NCBI GenBank assembly: GCA_964410725.1
Contig: CAYPID010000064.1
Span: 1-8,156, forward strand
Direction of reading: 5' to 3'
Source: CALAZP01 sp964410725
Lineage (GTDB): Bacteria; Bacteroidota; Bacteroidia; Chitinophagales; Saprospiraceae
DNA: 8,156 nt
The notes under the pieces were generated by a model. It had not been told where the DNA came from and ran no database searches. It saw only the letters and a list, made by a program, of their open reading frames with translations. The first letter of the stretch is position 1, and every line of letters starts with the position of its first letter. Shown piece by piece: positions 6,741 to 8,156 of this stretch. The position numbers and the translations under genes were made by a program.

Positions 6741-6752
6741 AGTTGACCAACT
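6741..6752. promoter_or_regulatory. Possible operator: inverted repeat AGTTG-N2-CAACT
   Basis: AGTTG (6741-6745) and CAACT (6748-6752) are exact reverse complements separated by two bases, and two direct copies of TAACTA flank them. The site lies about 10 bases upstream of the presumed -33 element of the LVIVD gene, where an activator could bind. It is short enough to arise by chance in AT-rich DNA. Confidence 0.25.
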
Positions 6753-6762
6753 TTAACTATTA

Positions 6763-6792
6763 TTTAGGATATAAATAACATAATTATATTTG
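6763..6792 (+). promoter_or_regulatory. Bacteroidota-type promoter of the LVIVD lipoprotein gene
   Basis: TATATTTG at 6785-6792 matches the Bacteroidota sigma-A -7 consensus TAnnTTTG exactly. A TTTAG at 6763-6767 lies 19 bases upstream of it, where the TTTG-type -33 element is expected, but it is an imperfect match. The start of transcription would fall near 6798-6800, giving a leader of about 30 bases before the ATG at 6829. A TAGG sequence (AAGTAGGTT-ATG) sits close to the start codon and could be a weak ribosome-binding site. Confidence 0.55.
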
Positions 6793-6828
6793 GGGTTCAA
6801 CTAATTTTAGGGTAAAATAAAGTAGGTT

Positions 6829-8082
6829 ATGAAAGTTAAATACTTATGGATGATTCTGAGCGTAATTACCTTGAGTTTGGCATCCTGTGATTGGCGCACC
6901 GAGGTGGCAACAAAAGAGGTGTTGGTCGCCAAACCTATTACAATGACCCTGAATGAATTACATGCATCAACGGGATCTTTATTGCCGGAGCCTATTCAAA
7001 ATTCTGGGAAAATTTACGCTTACCAAGACTATATTTTCATCAATGACCTATACCGAGGGATTCATGTCATTGACAACTCCAATCCTGCCAACCCTGAAAA
7101 AATAAGGTTTATTAATATTCCCGGTAACGTGGACCTGTCTATCAAAGACAATTTCCTTTATGCCGATTGCCTACGAGATTTAGTAATAATGGATATTTCA
7201 GACATCCACAATATCAGACCAGTTGCGAGGTTAGAAGGTGTTCTTCAGGATAACACCCCTTGGCCTATAGAGGCTGATATTATCGATTATGCAGAAATAG
7301 ATTACGAAAACGAGGTGATTGTAGGATGGGATTTGGTGATGGAGGAGCGAGAGTTAGCCGAAATAAATAGTAGAATAGATAATATTGTCACCTTTGATAG
7401 TTTCTCGGAAAGCGCTAATGGAGGAGGTACCGGTGAGGGTGGGTCCATGGCGCGTTTCAAAATAGTAGGAGAATATTTATACATCGTGGATTGGCACAAT
7501 ATCAACGTTTTTAATATCAGCAATCTGGAAAAACCAGAAGTCTTAGAGTCCGTTTTCGCTGGCTTTGATATTGAAACTATTTTTAATAGAGGTGATCATT
7601 TGTTTCTCGGAAGCAGAAGTGGAATGTATATTTATAATATATCTCGGCCTGAAACGCCCACTTTTGTTTCGGAATTTCAACATGGCACTGCTTGTGACCC
7701 AGTAGTGGTGGATGATCAATATGCTTATGTAACCCTAAGAGGTGGAAACGATTGCGGTGCCACAGAGAGCGGTTTATTTGTTATCGATATTACCGATTTA
7801 AAAAAGCCGTTTGAGGTCAAAAGTTATCCTATGGATGGTCCTTATGGTTTGGGGATAAAGGATAACTTGATTTTTATTTGTGATGGCAATTCGGGTCTAA
7901 AGGTTTACAACAAGGAGAATGTGTTGGACCTCAAACTGGTTAATCACTTTGAAGAAATACAAACTTATGATGTTATCCCGCTGAGTAATCAATTGCTCAT
8001 GGTTGGAGATCAGGTCCTTTACCAGTATGAATATCTAGAAAATCAAATCCGATTACTCAGTGAATTTTCTTTAGCAAACTGA
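6829..8082 (+). CDS. LVIVD-repeat beta-propeller lipoprotein, function unknown
   Basis: A 417-residue protein with a lipoprotein signal (MKVKYLWMIL..., lipobox L-A-S-C20), so it is anchored in a membrane outside the cytoplasm. The mature part consists of LVIVD-type repeats, each with a short beta-strand (YIFI, FLYA, YLYI, HLFL, YAYV, LIFI, LLMV), a turn, a G-hydrophobic strand such as GIHVIDNSNP, then P-x-x-hydrophobic. I count seven, at about residues 60-97, 98-135, 207-241, 248-283, 287-333, 335-373 and 378-413, which fits a seven-bladed propeller. Between blades 2 and 3 lies an insert of roughly 70 residues rich in acidic residues, ending in a Gly/Ser loop (S194-S206). Cys114, Cys289, Cys309 and Cys351 are inside the repeats, and 289/309 could form a disulfide. 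Such propellers usually bind partners; no enzymatic motif is visible. The gene is divergent from alkB, has its own promoter and seems monocistronic. It is probably a binding or scaffold lipoprotein, but its partner is unknown. Confidence 0.85.
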   Translation: MKVKYLWMILSVITLSLASCDWRTEVATKEVLVAKPITMTLNELHASTGSLLPEPIQNSGKIYAYQDYIFINDLYRGIHVIDNSNPANPEKIRFINIPGNVDLSIKDNFLYADCLRDLVIMDISDIHNIRPVARLEGVLQDNTPWPIEADIIDYAEIDYENEVIVGWDLVMEERELAEINSRIDNIVTFDSFSESANGGGTGEGGSMARFKIVGEYLYIVDWHNINVFNISNLEKPEVLESVFAGFDIETIFNRGDHLFLGSRSGMYIYNISRPETPTFVSEFQHGTACDPVVVDDQYAYVTLRGGNDCGATESGLFVIDITDLKKPFEVKSYPMDGPYGLGIKDNLIFICDGNSGLKVYNKENVLDLKLVNHFEEIQTYDVIPLSNQLLMVGDQVLYQYEYLENQIRLLSEFSLAN

Positions 8083-8119
8083 TTTTTAAATATTCGAGTC
8101 ATTTTGCGTCATCTCGCGC

Positions 8120-8146
8120 CAACTACTTGATTATCAACTAAATTTA
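8120..8146. repeat. Imperfect intergenic repeat, copy 2
   Basis: This is the second copy of the 27-base motif at 6584-6610, located 38 bases after the LVIVD stop codon. It contains TTGAT-T-ATCAA, an odd-centred palindrome that copy 1 keeps only in part (GGTTATCAA). The same upstream TCGCG is present. It overlaps the 14-bp palindrome at 8136-8149. Confidence 0.35.
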
Positions 8147-8149
8147 GTT
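8136..8149. repeat. Perfect 14-bp palindrome after the LVIVD gene
   Basis: AACTAAATTTAGTT is its own reverse complement and is followed by TAGTTTT up to the window edge. As RNA it could form only a 5-bp stem with a four-base loop, too weak for a convincing terminator. It may equally be a regulatory site for a gene beyond the window. Apart from this and the motif at 8120-8146, bases 8083-8156 show nothing recognisable. Confidence 0.3.
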
Positions 8150-8156
8150 TAGTTTT

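Larger units (their letters stand above)
6509..6828. other. Divergent intergenic region (320 bp) between alkB and the LVIVD lipoprotein gene
   Basis: No coding region was found on either strand. The plus side holds the promoter box described separately (6785-6792). For alkB the best minus-strand box seen is TAACTTTA (6536-6529), one base off TAnnTTTG but without a convincing -33 element. Other contents are AGTTG-AC-CAACT, a short inverted repeat (6741-6752) flanked by two TAACTA copies (6729-6734 and 6754-6759), and an AT-rich segment at 6584-6610 that recurs near the window end. An octamer of T follows GCG at 6571-6573. No tRNA or riboswitch was recognised. Confidence 0.6.

Noticed and set aside
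7302..7523. Minus-strand open frame inside the LVIVD gene
   Set aside because: Proline/serine-rich antisense shadow of a well-supported repeat protein; no ribosome site or known motif.

Overview
The window looks like a chromosomal stretch of a Bacteroidota bacterium, probably of the Saprospiria/Lewinella type. Four things point there. The first 155 bases encode the tail of a type IX secretion (T9SS) C-terminal sorting domain ending in ATKKMIIIE. The DNA is AT-rich and most genes have weak or no Shine-Dalgarno sequence. A Bacteroidota-type -7 promoter box (TAnnTTTG) precedes the last gene. Several genes encode lipoproteins and sulfatases. The taxon is inferred from style, not proven.

Layout. 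Bases 3-155 (+) are the 3' end of a T9SS cargo gene, followed by a strong hairpin terminator (205-240). Bases 291-767 (+) encode a small exported cupin whose metal ligands resemble cupin-type hydroxynitrile lyases, closed by a hairpin that overlaps its stop codon. Bases 877-2277 (+) encode an exported sulfatase with an unusual C-A-A-S-R formylglycine motif. It runs tail-to-tail, with a 38-bp coding overlap, into a minus-strand block. Read in its own direction, that block is an AlkB-type alkane monooxygenase (6508-5453), a lipoprotein sulfatase (5422-3896, only 30 bp after alkB) and a second lipoprotein sulfatase of the arylsulfatase A type (3661-2240). A 320-bp divergent intergenic region (6509-6828) separates alkB from a plus-strand lipoprotein (6829-8082) that appears to be a seven-bladed LVIVD-repeat beta-propeller.

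How the genes may work together. Three formylglycine sulfatases occur in 4.6 kb without SusC/SusD, glycoside hydrolases or a maturase, so this is not a standard polysaccharide utilisation locus. Two sulfatases carry C-x-P-S-R and the third C-A-A-S-R, so their maturation may differ. The tight alkB-sulfatase spacing suggests co-transcription. That raises, as inference only, the idea of processing a sulfated lipid, sterol or alkyl compound rather than a glycan. The cupin, the T9SS protein and the propeller lipoprotein may be unrelated neighbours.

No RNA genes, CRISPR arrays, insertion sequences or phage genes were seen. I found no clearly undescribed system. The alkB-sulfatase pairing and the overlapping sulfatase pair are the most worthwhile leads.
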